Assembly (NCBI GenBank): GCA_037367405.1
Contig: JAZKJV010009792.1
Coordinates: forward strand, 496,001-560,000
Length of the DNA: 64,000 bases
Source: Ottelia alismoides
Lineage: Eukaryota > Streptophyta > Magnoliopsida > Alismatales > Hydrocharitaceae
Reading direction: 5' to 3'
The notes below the pieces were generated by a model, which worked only from the letters and a program-made list of their open reading frames with translations, did not search any database and had not been told where the DNA came from. Positions 12,400 through 23,289 of the stretch are shown in pieces. Position 1 is the stretch's first letter; the number at the start of each line of letters is the position of its first letter. The position numbers and the translations under genes were made by a program.

Positions 12400-12690
12400 C
12401 ACGAGCACTTGGGTCGATTCCGCAGGCGGCGGGTCTAAGCTCCCCCTCCTCAATCTCAATGAGGAACACCATGCTCGGCCCTCGTGTTAGAAGAATGTCA
12501 AGGTAACAATGCATTATCACCCAAGATTGGGGGTGTCCTCCATGAAATTGATGGTCTCCCACCTCGCCGACACAACCACCGTATTCCTCCTTGGTGGATC
12601 AACCAGGTTGAACTTGTAATTTCCAGTCTCAATCGCTAACACCTAGAAATTATAGTCGTCGATGTGCATGGATGTTCAATTTTATCCCTT
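12400..12690 (-). pseudogene. Captured laccase (multicopper oxidase) C-terminal fragment
   Basis: Read on the minus strand, 12690 to about 12555 gives SMHIDDYNF, a stop, then VLAIETGNYKFNLVDPPRRN and TVVV. This matches the conserved plant laccase C-terminus, where HxHGYxF carries copper ligands and FNLVDPPRRNTV is a family signature. After one frameshift near 12545, SWVIMHCYLDILLTRG and SMVFLIE...GELR follow, matching the copper-site HCHxDxHxxxG and the VGELQ tail. Key copper ligands are lost (HIDD for HLHG, HCY for HCH, LDIL for LDxH), so no oxidase activity is possible. Laccases oxidise monolignols in the cell wall. The fragment lies inside the hAT-like element, so it was probably picked up by the transposon. 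The 132-codon minus frame at 12164-12562 contains its second half. The product call rests on motif recognition, not a search. Confidence 0.72.
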
Positions 12691-12910
12691 GATTAATATT
12701 TATCAAATACATATGTAATTGCACTTAATAAAGGCAGTACTTACATGGGTACCTGCGAGTACCCATTACCTGTTGATATTAACTGGGTATCTGTTATGAT
12801 CAGGTACCTGTTGGATGGGACGGGTCGACCCATGACTCAATAACAACATGTCAGGACGGGTCACAATCAAATGGGTCGGGTACCCGCCCCATGGACACCC
12901 TTATTTAAGA

Positions 12911-14129
12911 GTAATAACATGAGTCATTAGGCTCAAAATAGGAGGTTGGAGGCATTAAGTGTACCACTTTATCAAAAGAGTATGAGCCCAACGTCTTAGA
13001 TCTCATGGGTGAGAAGAAGACAATTGACTCAAAGAAAATAAGACGAATCCTTACACGCCATCTCTTATAAACCACATCACAACACCAATAGTACTTTTGG
13101 ATTTGTTAATGTCTAATAAATAGACACATGACGATACTAGGTGAAAGTTTACTGTGTCTAGGAGTCATGGTATGAAAAAACACAACACATTCAAAAATAC
13201 AAGGAGATACAAAAAAATATCCTTCCTAGGAAAGGGAGCCTACAATGAGACTTATGTATTAATCACTAATGAGGGAACACTTGATTAAGTAACTAGCATC
13301 AAGCATAACATCTCCCTAATATGAATTAGGAACATGACTATGAAAAGGAGAACTTGGGGGACATCTAACATCTGCATATGTTTTCTCTCAACAATTATAT
13401 TTTATTGAGAGGTGTAAAAATATAAAGTTTGATGAAGAATCCTTTGAAACTTAAAAAAAATGAAAAATAGATAAAGTGTAGAACTCAAGAGCACAATCAA
13501 TTTGCTATATTTGACATAAGCTGATAAGGAATTCTTAATTTCTAAAATATAGTGTCTTATTGCTTCCTCAATTTCAAATTTATTCTATAATAAAAAACAC
13601 GAGACATGCACAAATTTGTTTATAGTGATAAGATAAAATTTAGGATTTTGAAGATAATGGGCAGAACTTGGATCCCTGACATTAAATAAACCGATTCAAA
13701 ATATGAAAGTGAAGAAGATGTTTAGCCTCACAAATTATGGAAAGCTAAACCATCGAATCAAATTTGACAAAATATAAGCTCATCATTAGAGCTGCATTGC
13801 AATTATATAACAAAATTATTATGAAAAATTAATTGTGATAGCACATGGTTACGAAAACTATTTCCAAACTGTTTCTCTAATCATATGAGATTTGGTATTA
13901 TACCTTTGAAGTGTGATCATTGCCGTAGTCACTAAAGCAGAAGACCTCATGACTTTATTCTCATTCAAGAAAGCTTGCACCCATAGGCATGACGATGAGC
14001 ATGTTCTTCATGTGAACTTGAGAGATGGTCTCTCCTTATCCACCAAGAAGATGGTCCTCCTCACAAGATCGAGAAGATTGTCGATGAGAAGAATGCTAAT
14101 GAATGACTAACAAGGGGAGAGAGGGAGAG
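12911..14129. other. Unassigned spacer
   Basis: AT-rich with no recognisable domain. The 65-codon frame at 13913-14110 ends just before a GAGA-rich stretch (14110-14140) and has no known motif. Confidence 0.4.
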
Positions 14130-15401
14130 TGAGAGAGAGATGGTCATCCTCTTGAAGATGAATAAATAATTCATCTTCTCCTCCTTGAGAGGGCCTTAAG
14201 AATATGAAGTCTTACGTGATCTTCAAGGGGACCCAAGTCCCACCTTACATAGTCTAGTGGATGGCTAGTATTTAGCCTTTCCTTATATGAATGTCTAGGA
14301 TTGAATACTATTTCAAATAGAATGAAAACAAATTAAAAGGAAAATCAATCATCATTAGTAAGATTGTATTCTCCCAGTAATACGAGAAAGGCAATCAACA
14401 TGAAGGAGATTGTACTCCCATATTAATAGGAGATAGGATGAGTGGACGGCCATAAGAAGAATCCTACTCTTCATATGTGGTTGTCCACTATGTACTGTGG
14501 ATAATCTTTCCTCTCTTTCCTTTTCTTTCCTATTTGAATTATATTCATATAATCTCTTCCTTAAAATGGAAGTGCCATGGTGTGCAATCTTTTGAGATCA
14601 CATCACCCTTGAGTCTTCCCGGTACTCTTACATTTTGCATGCTGGATGATCTTGATTAAACATCAAGTTTAAATCCTTATTTGACTACTTTATTCGAGGT
14701 TTATTAATAAGTTTATCAATTGAATCATTGGGCAATAGTATAAATTTATACGAATTTCTAAAATCTTATAGCGTAGTGTTAAATTCTTATCGTGTTTCCT
14801 AAACTAGATGGCCACCTTTGGAATTCGGTAGACCCTAATATATCATGAACGAGTTCAAGTTTTCAATTCGTTGAACTTGTATGATTCTTTTAAAAGACCA
14901 TACATCTCATAAAACTTTTTAAATATACCAGCTCACTGATATATAGACCTTGATTAGGTCATCAACCTATTGATATGGCAAATACACATACTCAGACATA
15001 TAGATAAGTATCTGTCTCCAGTCAGAGGACGTGTTCATGTTTATGGTATCATATAATATAGGTCTCAAGTTATTTAGATCTCGTCAAGTCACTCTTTGAT
15101 CATGAATCATCAAACGCTTTTGAATCTCGATTACTATGTAGAGAACCTGCATCAAGAGGTCAATTGGATATCAACCTTTAGATAATGATTACATCTCTTT
15201 CCCATAGTTGAGATCCTTCTTGATATACACTTGACAATGTTGATTTTGTCCTCAATCTAACTCTTTAGATATACTACCTTGAATTCGTCTATATAATCTA
15301 ACTTTTGGATCAACATCTATATGATATCAAGATGACCACGGTACATAACCCTAATTGTATAGAGGGCCCTATTAATGCAAAATTAATTATACTTTATTTC
15401 A
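14130..15401. repeat. LTR-like direct repeat A, copy 1
   Basis: From about 14412 this matches 21851-23289 in the same order and orientation: shared words include CATATGTGG-TGTCCACTATGT, GAATCTTTCC, the GTGTGCAATCTTTTGAG / GTATACAATCTTTTAGG pair, CATCAACCTATTG and the common end ACTTTATTTCA. It ends in CA like an LTR. The left boundary is uncertain because the other copy lacks its 5' part. It lacks about 420 bp present in copy 2 (22000-22440). No coding part can be tied to it, so the superfamily is unknown. Confidence 0.65.
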
Positions 15402-15639
15402 TATAGAGAGAATTTTCATTAACAAAAATAGATGTGGAGTTAAAATTTATTATAATTGTATAAATGATGTGTATAGATGTAAGTATATAGAGTGCCGAAC
15501 ACAGGGAGAAAACATGATAGACTGTGCAAGTGAATGCAAAAATTGTCCTTCTCTTGCCTATTTATTGTCTTTGTGTGGGTTTTTAATTATTTGTTTTTAT
15601 AGATTTTAATTTTTATATATTTTTAGTTGTTTTTAGTTT

Positions 15640-16936
15640 GGGATATTTACACCCATGACCCTGAGTAATTTCATAATTACCCCATGAACCCTATGTAATC
15701 GCGAATTACACCCATAACCCCAAATACTCACTCCGTCTCACACTTATAACCCTCCGTCAAGTTTGTATGTTAACTAAACCACTCATATGAGTTAATCTAA
15801 CTACACCACATCTAAATGTTGTTATTTACTCTCTCTCTCTCTCTAGTAAAAAATACCCAATACTACCCACACCCCTTTCTTCTTCCTCTCCTCCCCCTCT
15901 CAAACTCCATCCTCCCCCTCCTCCTCCTCTAATCCCACACCAACAACCTCCCCAACACTCCGATGACACTCCTCAACCTCCTCTCCATCTGCAGCTCCAC
16001 CGCCATTCTCTCCGGCACCTCAACCTCCGCTGTCGCACCCTCCCCAACCCCCACTATCGCCCCCTTCCAGCCCCCTCGTCCATCTCCTCTGCCCCTGCCT
16101 CCAATGATCTCGACCCCCACCACCGCCCCGCTTCCAGCCCCCTCCGCACCCCCGCCTCCAGCGACCTCTACCCCAACCGATACCCCCTTCTGCTGCAACC
16201 TGCCCCGCCCCCACCGCCGCCTCCTTCTAGCCCCCTTGTCCATCTCCTCCGCTCCCGCCTCCAGCGACCTCCACCCCCATCACAACTCCTTTTCAACCCC
16301 CTCTGCCCCCTGCCTCCAGCGACCTCCATCCCAACTTATGCACGCTTCCACCTTCACCACCGCAGCCTCCCCCATCCCCATTGCCGCCCCCTTCTAGCCC
16401 CCTCGTCCATCTCCTCCAGCCCCTCCTCCAACGACCTCCACCTCCCCCAACGCCCCCTTTCAACCCCCTCTATCCCCCTCCTCCAGCGGCCTCTACTCCC
16501 ACCGCCACCCTTCCAGCCCCCTCCACAACCCCCTTACAATCCCCTCTTGCATCCCCTTCGTCCCTTGCCTCCAACCCCTTCCACCCCCTCGACCGTCGCC
16601 CTCCAGCCTCCTGGTGAGAGAATGGATTCCTGGAAACATCAAGAGGTGGGATCCGAGGTTACTGACATCGACGAGGAAGATGTTGGAAAGGGAGTGCTCT
16701 GATTGCCTAAGTTGAGGAAGATGGGGTATTTTTTGGGAATGTGATTTTGTTCGAAGGGTAAATTATCAAAAATAGATGGAAAATGTAAAAGTTAATGACA
16801 CAAAGGGATGGAAGTTAACACATGGTTAAGACATATAAGGGTTAAACATTATTCGAGGTTCTAGGTGTAATTCGCGATTACGTAGGGTTCCTGGGGTAAT
16901 TACGATATTACTCAAGGTCATGGGTGTAAATATCCC
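15640..16936. mobile_element. Non-autonomous Mutator-like element M1 (1297 bp)
   Basis: Terminal inverted repeats of about 80 bp (15640-15720 and 16857-16936) begin GGGATATTTACACCCATGAC and include the shared AATCGCGAATTACACC. Flanking 9-mers TTTTAGTTT (15631-15639) and TTTTAATTT (16937-16945) match at 8 of 9 positions, the target-duplication size of Mutator elements. There is no transposase. The core (15880-16610) is strikingly C-rich on the plus strand and yields proline/serine/threonine-rich open frames that I treat as composition artefacts. A frame end reading MDSWKHQEVGSEVTDIDEED (from about 16622) recurs in the duplicated copy. Confidence 0.82.
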
Positions 16937-17649
16937 TTTTAATTTTATTTCTAATTCTTTTATATTTCTGATTTTAATTTATTTTTTGTTTTTAATATAA
17001 TAAAGGCTTATATATAACTATATATAAAATAAGATAATATAATTATAAATACTATTAACAATAACCAAAATTATCATGAATAAAATGTTTTTATACTTTT
17101 TATATTTATCTATTTTTTTATGATTTTTCATAAATTTTTACTAATTTCATATATTTTTAAAGTCAAAGATATCCCAAAATAGATACTAAATAAATAGGCC
17201 GAATGGATTTGAGATTTAAAAATAGCAAAAAGCATCAAAATTTCTCAAATTCAATTTTAATATAAAGATAATAATGTATATAAAATTACAGAAAGAAACC
17301 AATATTTTTGGATTTTTTTATGATTTTTTAAATGATTTTGGAGCTTATTAATTTTTAATCATTTTATTTTTCTATTTTAGGGGTATTTGGTATGGAGTTG
17401 TAAAATGCTATAATAAATAAGATAATTTTTTTTGGAATTATTCAAAAATATTATATATATATATATGGAATCTTTAAGTCAAACAAGGGTAAAATGTGCT
17501 CTTTTAGATATTTAGAAAATAGGAAAAATGTCTAAAATATAAATATAAAAACATACACGAAAGAACAATCTAGCATGCACATTACCCTATTTTTTCATAA
17601 TTTTTGGAGCACAGATGATATTCATAAAAAATTAAAGAACAAGCACAAC
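16132..17649. repeat. Tandem duplication, unit 1 (1518 bp)
   Basis: Right part of M1 plus about 713 bp of LTR flank. It starts TTCCAGCCCCCTCCGCACCC and ends GAACAAGCACAAC. Unit 2 follows immediately with the same order of landmarks throughout. Confidence 0.85.
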
Positions 17650-18457
17650 TTCCACCCCCCTCCGCACCCCCACCTCCAGCGACCTCCACCCCAACCGATA
17701 CTTCCTTCCACCTCCACCACCACAACCTACCCCACCCCTACCGCCACCCCCCTTCCAGCCCCCTCGTCCGTCTCCTCCGCTCCTGCCTCCAGCGACCTCC
17801 ACCCCCATCGGAACCCCTTTTCAACCCCCTCCGCCCCCTGCCTCCAGCAACCTCCACCCCAACTAACATATCCTTCCACCTCCGTCGCTGCACCCTCCCC
17901 CACCCCCACCGCCACCCCCTTCTAGCTCCCTCGTCCATCTCCTCCGGCCCCGCCTACAACGACCTCCATCGATGCCCCCTTTCGACCCCCCTCTATCCCT
18001 CGCCTCCAGCGGCCTCTACCCCACCTCCACCCTTCCACCCCCTTCTGCAACCCCCTTACAATCCCCTCTCGCATCCCATTCGTCCCCTCCTCCAACTCCT
18101 TCCACCCCCTCGATCATCTCCCTCCAACCTCCTGGCGTGAGAATGGATTCCAGTAAACATCAGGAGGTGGGGTCCGAGGTTACTGACATCGACGAGGAAG
18201 ACGTTGGAAAGGGAGTGCTCTGATTGCCTAAGGTGAGGAAGATGGGGCACTTTATGGGAATGTGATTTTGTTCGAAGGGTAAATTGTCAAAAACAGATGG
18301 AATCTGTAAAATTTAACGGCATAAATGGATGGAAGTTGACACAGGATTAAGACATGTAAGGATTAAACATTATTTGGTGCTCTAGGTGTAATTCGCGATT
18401 ACACAGGGTTCTTGGGGTAATTACGAAATTACTCAGGGTCATTGGTGTAAATATACC
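17650..18457. mobile_element. Mutator-like element M2 (left half missing)
   Basis: The right half of M1 carried into the duplication, ending with the same terminal repeat (AATTCGCGATTACACAGGG ... GGTGTAAATATACC, 18380-18457) and followed by the same flank. There is no left terminal repeat, because the duplication breakpoint lies inside the element. The frame end MDSSKHQEVGSEVTDIDEED at 18143-18223 matches that in M1. Confidence 0.82.
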
Positions 18458-19165
18458 TTTTAATTTTATTTCTATTTTTTATATTATCAGATTTTAATTT
18501 ATTTTTTGTTTTTAATATAAAAATGCTTATATATAACTATATATAATAAGATAATATAGTAATAAATACTATTAAAAATAACTAAATTAGCAAAAATAAA
18601 ATGTTTTTGTACTTTTATATTTATCTAATGTTTTTATGTTTTTTCATATATTTTTACTGATTTTTGTATATTTTTAAAGTAAAAAATATCTCAAATTAGA
18701 TACTAAATATATATACTGAATTGATTTGAGATTTAAAAATAGCAAAAAGCATCAAAATTTCTCAAAATCAATTTTAATATAAAGATAATAATGTATATAA
18801 AATTACAGAAGGGAAATCAATACTTCTGGATTTTTCATGATTTTTAGAGTATTTATGAGCTTTTTAATTTTTAATCATTTTATTTTTTCTATTTTTTGGG
18901 GTATTTGGTATGGAGTTGTAAAATGTTATAATAAATATGATAGAATTTTTTTGGAATTGTTCAAACATATTTTATATATTTATGGACTCTTTAAGTCAAA
19001 CAAGGTAAAATGTGGTCTTTTAGATTTTTAGAAAATAGGAAAAGTGCGTAAAATGCAAATATAAAAATATAAACGAAAGAACAAGCTAGCATGCACATTA
19101 CCCTATTTTTCGTAATGTTTGGAGGACGAATGATATTCATAAAAAAATTAAAGAACAAGCACAAC
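17650..19165. repeat. Tandem duplication, unit 2 (1516 bp)
   Basis: Begins TTCCACCCCCCTCCGCACCC directly after the AAGCACAAC that ends unit 1, and itself ends in AAGAACAAGCACAAC at 19165. Numerous substitutions and small indels separate the units, so the duplication is not recent. Confidence 0.85.
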
Positions 19166-21850
19166 AATAAAAGAATTTTCAAGGGTATATTCACAATTAA
19201 AAATAAAGGCAGGGTCTACATCTCAAATATCCCAAAAATTTTCAACTAATTTTAAAATTTGAATATTAAAAACCAAATACAAAAGCTGCAAGGGCTTCCA
19301 CGCAAAATGCCCAGCTTACGTGGTATGACACGTGAGCTGAGATGGACTGGATCAAAGTGTAACTCACAAAAGCACATGGGTTCACATGCTAATTTCACAG
19401 AAAATATAGTGCATTTAATATATTACATGACTAAATAAAAATAAACAAAAAGTCATGATAAAAGTTGCAAAATACCCCTTAAAGGTGCGGTTCGTGCGGT
19501 CCTCGATCGTTAACTTGGACACATTGCGGCACATGAGGGGACGATAATGCTTTGCAACAATGACCAGGATTAGATCTCCAACGGATATAAGATGGTGAAG
19601 GATCGCTCTGATCCGACGCTTGCTGCTTAATCTGGGCAGCTGATCTTGTTCCAACGACGCTCGGGGTTGTTGGAAGAACAAGGGAAGAACCCGCCCTTGG
19701 CAAGTTTTGATCTGTCCCAGCTCTCCCCTCTAACCACTTCGCGCACCACTGATGAGCTCTACACATTCGTGTCGATGTCCCTCTCCTGTAGATGTACTCA
19801 AAAAGATCCAGGGATCAATGATGGAGCCCTAAGTGCTTCTTCACCTAGAGGTGTTCTTAGGCTTCATCTGGGGCTCGTATCTCCCTTCCAGAACTGCAAA
19901 TGAGCTCAAGAGAATGGTGGTGGAAAAGAACGAGGGTCTGGGCCATTATTGGTGGAAGTCGAAGGCGAAATGGATGGGATGGTGCATCTCCGGTGAAGTG
20001 TAGCAGAGGGAGATGGTTGAGCCAGATCTAGAAGGGATCTGGGGGTTCGGATGAGTTGAATAGGTGGAGACGTGGCTGGGGAAGGTGATGGGATGGTTGT
20101 GTGGTTAGAATAGGGGGGCACATGCGTAGAATAGTGTCCATAGCTCGAGAGCCCGTCTAAGTTAAATCAAAATCCTATGCTAAGCAAGCGATTAAAGTGC
20201 GAAATAAAAACGTACAAGTAAAAAATATAACCAAAACTATCTGAAAAGTGAAAGAAAAATACCTCAAACTACCAGAGGGCTGTGACATGAGTCTCTAGGA
20301 GCGGAGCTCCGATGAGGTTGGGAATCGCTTCTACAATGCCTGACCTCGATGCAAGATGGTTGGAGAGGACTCCTGTCACGAGCCTCGATCAGTAGGGCAC
20401 AAGATGAGGGGTGAAGATGGAGCAAAAGGAAACCAAAATGGAAATGGAGGAGGCAAAGCTTATGTACATGCTATGAACAAGGGATCTTCTCCTAAGGTTC
20501 ATGGGTGAATCGATGATGCTTCACCATAGGCAAGGCATCATCGAGAATCGTGAATGAATAGTGGTCAAATCTTCTGAAGGGATCGCCTCCTCGAGCCTTG
20601 TATCAAGAGGGAAACAATCGAGAAGAAGGGGTCGCAGCTTGGTCTGACAGGCCTACGACTTGGGTCAGAGAAGTTTACCTAAGTCGATTGAGGACGGGTC
20701 CTGATTGGCCACGTCACCCACAAAAAGACAAATCAGAATTCAAATTCAAAAATAATTTAAAATAAATTAGTAAATGATTTATTTAATTTTTGATTAAAAC
20801 ATAAAAAAATATTTTTTTAATTTATGTAGTATTTTAATATGTTTTTAATTTATTTTTATGACTTAATTTATTATATTACTTTTTAAGGGTTCATTTATAG
20901 GTATAGTTACCTTTGTTATGTGTATTTTATTTTTATTTTATAGTTTATTATTTTTTGTATATAATTTATATAGTTCTAACTTAATTAAATACACACGCAT
21001 ATATAGTTATTATATTTTTGATGTTATTTATATACCTAAATAAATAATGTATTTATTAATAGGTATAAGTATAGTATATTCATCTTTGTATTTGTGTATA
21101 TTATTTTATTTTATTGTAATTCGTATGATTTTATTGTATTCTAAATATGTACATAAGTTATAAATAATATACAAAAGTATAAAAATATAAAATAAAAATA
21201 TAAATAATAAATAGCATAATTATTTTATTCAGTATATTGTACAATAGATGTCCAAAATCTACTTTTGCATCTTAACTCCAAATTACGTGAAACCACCTTC
21301 ATTAAATAGTTAATAAAAAGTTATATATAATTAAAGTGATTTTGAAACATTTGAGTTTTTATGGAGAAGATATGGGTCTGGGAAGGTTGAGTTTTGGAAT
21401 TTTATTCTAAGTATAAAATGAACACTATGTATTATTTTTGTGTAGAATCAGTTTAATATTTTTCTTTGTATTTTTATATTCAACTTTAATGTAGAAATTT
21501 TCTTTATTTGAGGTATGAATAATGAAGAATAAAATGGGTCCCAAAAGTGGATTATTGGAGAATAAAAATAAGGGGTTTTATTGTGTTTTTGACCCTTATC
21601 TACCCGTACTTTATACTTTATCGAACCAATCATCATGACGCCTAGGTCTCGGAGTTAGGGTTATAAAATACCTTTGGCATTTTCTTTTCTTTTATTTTAT
21701 TTATTCTTAACTTTAAACAATGTAATTTATACAGTATTTAGATAATAAATAATAAAAGCTAATTTATGCTAAGTAATGATATTTACATACATTTAGCTAG
21801 GGTTTAAAGGCCAAATGAAAGAATAAAGGTGATAAAATGGAGATTCATCA

Positions 21851-23289
21851 CTCCCCTGCTAATAGAAGAAAGGAAGAGTTGACTGTCATAGGGAGAGCAC
21901 CCCTCTCCATATGTGGTCGTCTACTATGTGTGGTGGAGAATCTTTCCATTCTTTTCTTTTCTACCCTTTCGTATTTGAATTAGAAGCAATAGTTACTTTT
22001 TATCCACAAATTAAATTGTGACAATAAACAAGGCACCCTCTAAAGAAATAAATCATTGACTAACTAAATAAATACTAAAATGGTTCAACTCATAAAAATA
22101 GAAAAAGAATAATTTCTATTTGATTATTTTAGAGATTAATTAGAAGTTACTCTTTTTCAAAAAGGCAATCAATTTGAGTTATCTGATAAAATCTGATAGC
22201 TCTAATTGTATAGACCATGTATAGTAGCTTGATATTTGAAATGAAATCTAAAATCGAGATTAACCACATCGAGTTATATAATAAAATCATATATCGAATC
22301 CAATCTTCTCATTGAATATGATTTATTTCAAATGAATGCCCAACTTTCTAGACTAAGATAAGATTTCATGAATCGAGAACAACTCTAATTCATTTGATCT
22401 CAGCGAAGTCACTAAAATCTATTCGTTTTCATCATTCCCTTGGAATGGAAGTGTTATAGTATACAATCTTTTAGGTTTACATCACCCTCGAGTAGTCTCG
22501 ATACTCGTACATCATACATATTGGAATAACTTTATTATACCCAAAGTTCAAATCTTAATTTGACTATCTTCTTCAAGGTTGATCACTAATTTTCTGAAGT
22601 AATCATTGGGTGACAATATCGATTATATGCTTTCCAAAATCATATATTATACTATCAAATTATTGTCTTTTTCCTAAACAAGAAAACTATAGATGGAATT
22701 TGGTTGACCCAATCTCATGAATGAGCTCATGTCTTCTGGTTTGATGACATTTATGATTACTTTGAGAGATTATATAAACTCATATGTCCTTATATGCACA
22801 TTCGCTCATTAGTATATGTCGACCTTGATTATATCATCAACCTATTGCTCTGCCAAATGCACATATATAAACATATATATATATATATATATATATATGT
22901 ACTCCATATATATGTCTTCGATCATAGGATATACACTTGTTTCATGTCAGCATACGACACATATCTTAAGTTATCTCGATCTCATTGAGTCAACTTCTTT
23001 GACCTTGAGTCATACACCACTTCCAAAGTTCTACTCCTATGTAGAGTACTAATATTAATTCATAGGATATCATCCTTTAAAGAAAGATTTCCATATCTTT
23101 TTCAAACTATATATCCTTTTTGATAATCACTTGACGATGGTAGTTGTGTATCCAGTCCAACTCTTTAAATGTACAACGTTGCATCAACTTCTATCATCTA
23201 ACTTTTGTATCAACATCTGTATGATATTAAAATGACCATAGTATATAACGTAGGGATTTTTAATGCAAACTTAATTGTACTTTATTTCA
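21851..23289. repeat. LTR-like direct repeat A, copy 2 (5' truncated)
   Basis: Homologous to 14412-15401 and ending in the same ACTTTATTTCA. It starts exactly at the 5' end of LTR C1, so its first ~280 bp are missing. It contains about 420 bp (22000-22440) absent from copy 1. No protein-coding capacity seen. Confidence 0.65.
22862..22900. repeat. (AT)n microsatellite
   Basis: Run of TA dinucleotides within repeat A copy 2. The overlapping 64- and 78-codon frames are low-complexity artefacts. Confidence 0.9.

Larger units (their letters stand above)
6416..12902. mobile_element. hAT-like non-autonomous element, interrupted by a copia element
   Basis: The right end (about 12760-12902) reads inward as GGGTGTCCATGGGGCGGGTA followed by repeated GGGTACCCGACCC-type words. 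The left end has the matching inverted words at 11661-11830 (GTGGGTACCCCACTTGACCC and similar), and its outermost 31 bp (6416-6446, GGAGTGTTCAAATTTTCCGG) lies on the far side of the copia insertion. Flanks 6408-6415 (ATTTAATA) and 12903-12910 (ATTTAAGA) agree at 7 of 8 positions, as expected for an aged 8-bp hAT target duplication. The host element itself is about 1.27 kb, encodes no transposase and carries a laccase fragment. The link between the 6416-6446 end and the rest is inferred. Confidence 0.6.
15402..21850 (-). repeat. Athila-type LTR C1 (solo, expanded by insertions)
   Basis: The minus-strand LTR starts at 21850 with TGATGAATC and runs left. Landmarks shared with 54151-57988: CTAGGGTTTAAAGGCC near the start, a GC-rich leader (20720-19480), a CACGTG hairpin followed by GGGCATTTTGC (19345-19290), an AT-rich stretch, and the GTGTTCGGCACTC / TTAACTCCACAT words close to the 3' end (15420-15520). 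The last tens of bases of the family LTR are missing at the junction with repeat A. The native length would be about 3.6 kb; the rest is a Mutator-like element and a tandem duplication. No internal region is attached. ORFs in the GC-rich leader (19415-20121) are not convincing proteins. Confidence 0.72.

Noticed and set aside
12207..12506. 99-codon plus frame
   Set aside because: Shadow of the laccase fragment, which reads on the minus strand.
15929..16617. Long proline/serine/threonine-rich frames on both strands
   Set aside because: They follow from the C-rich core of the Mutator-like element; no domain, and frames are open on both strands at once.
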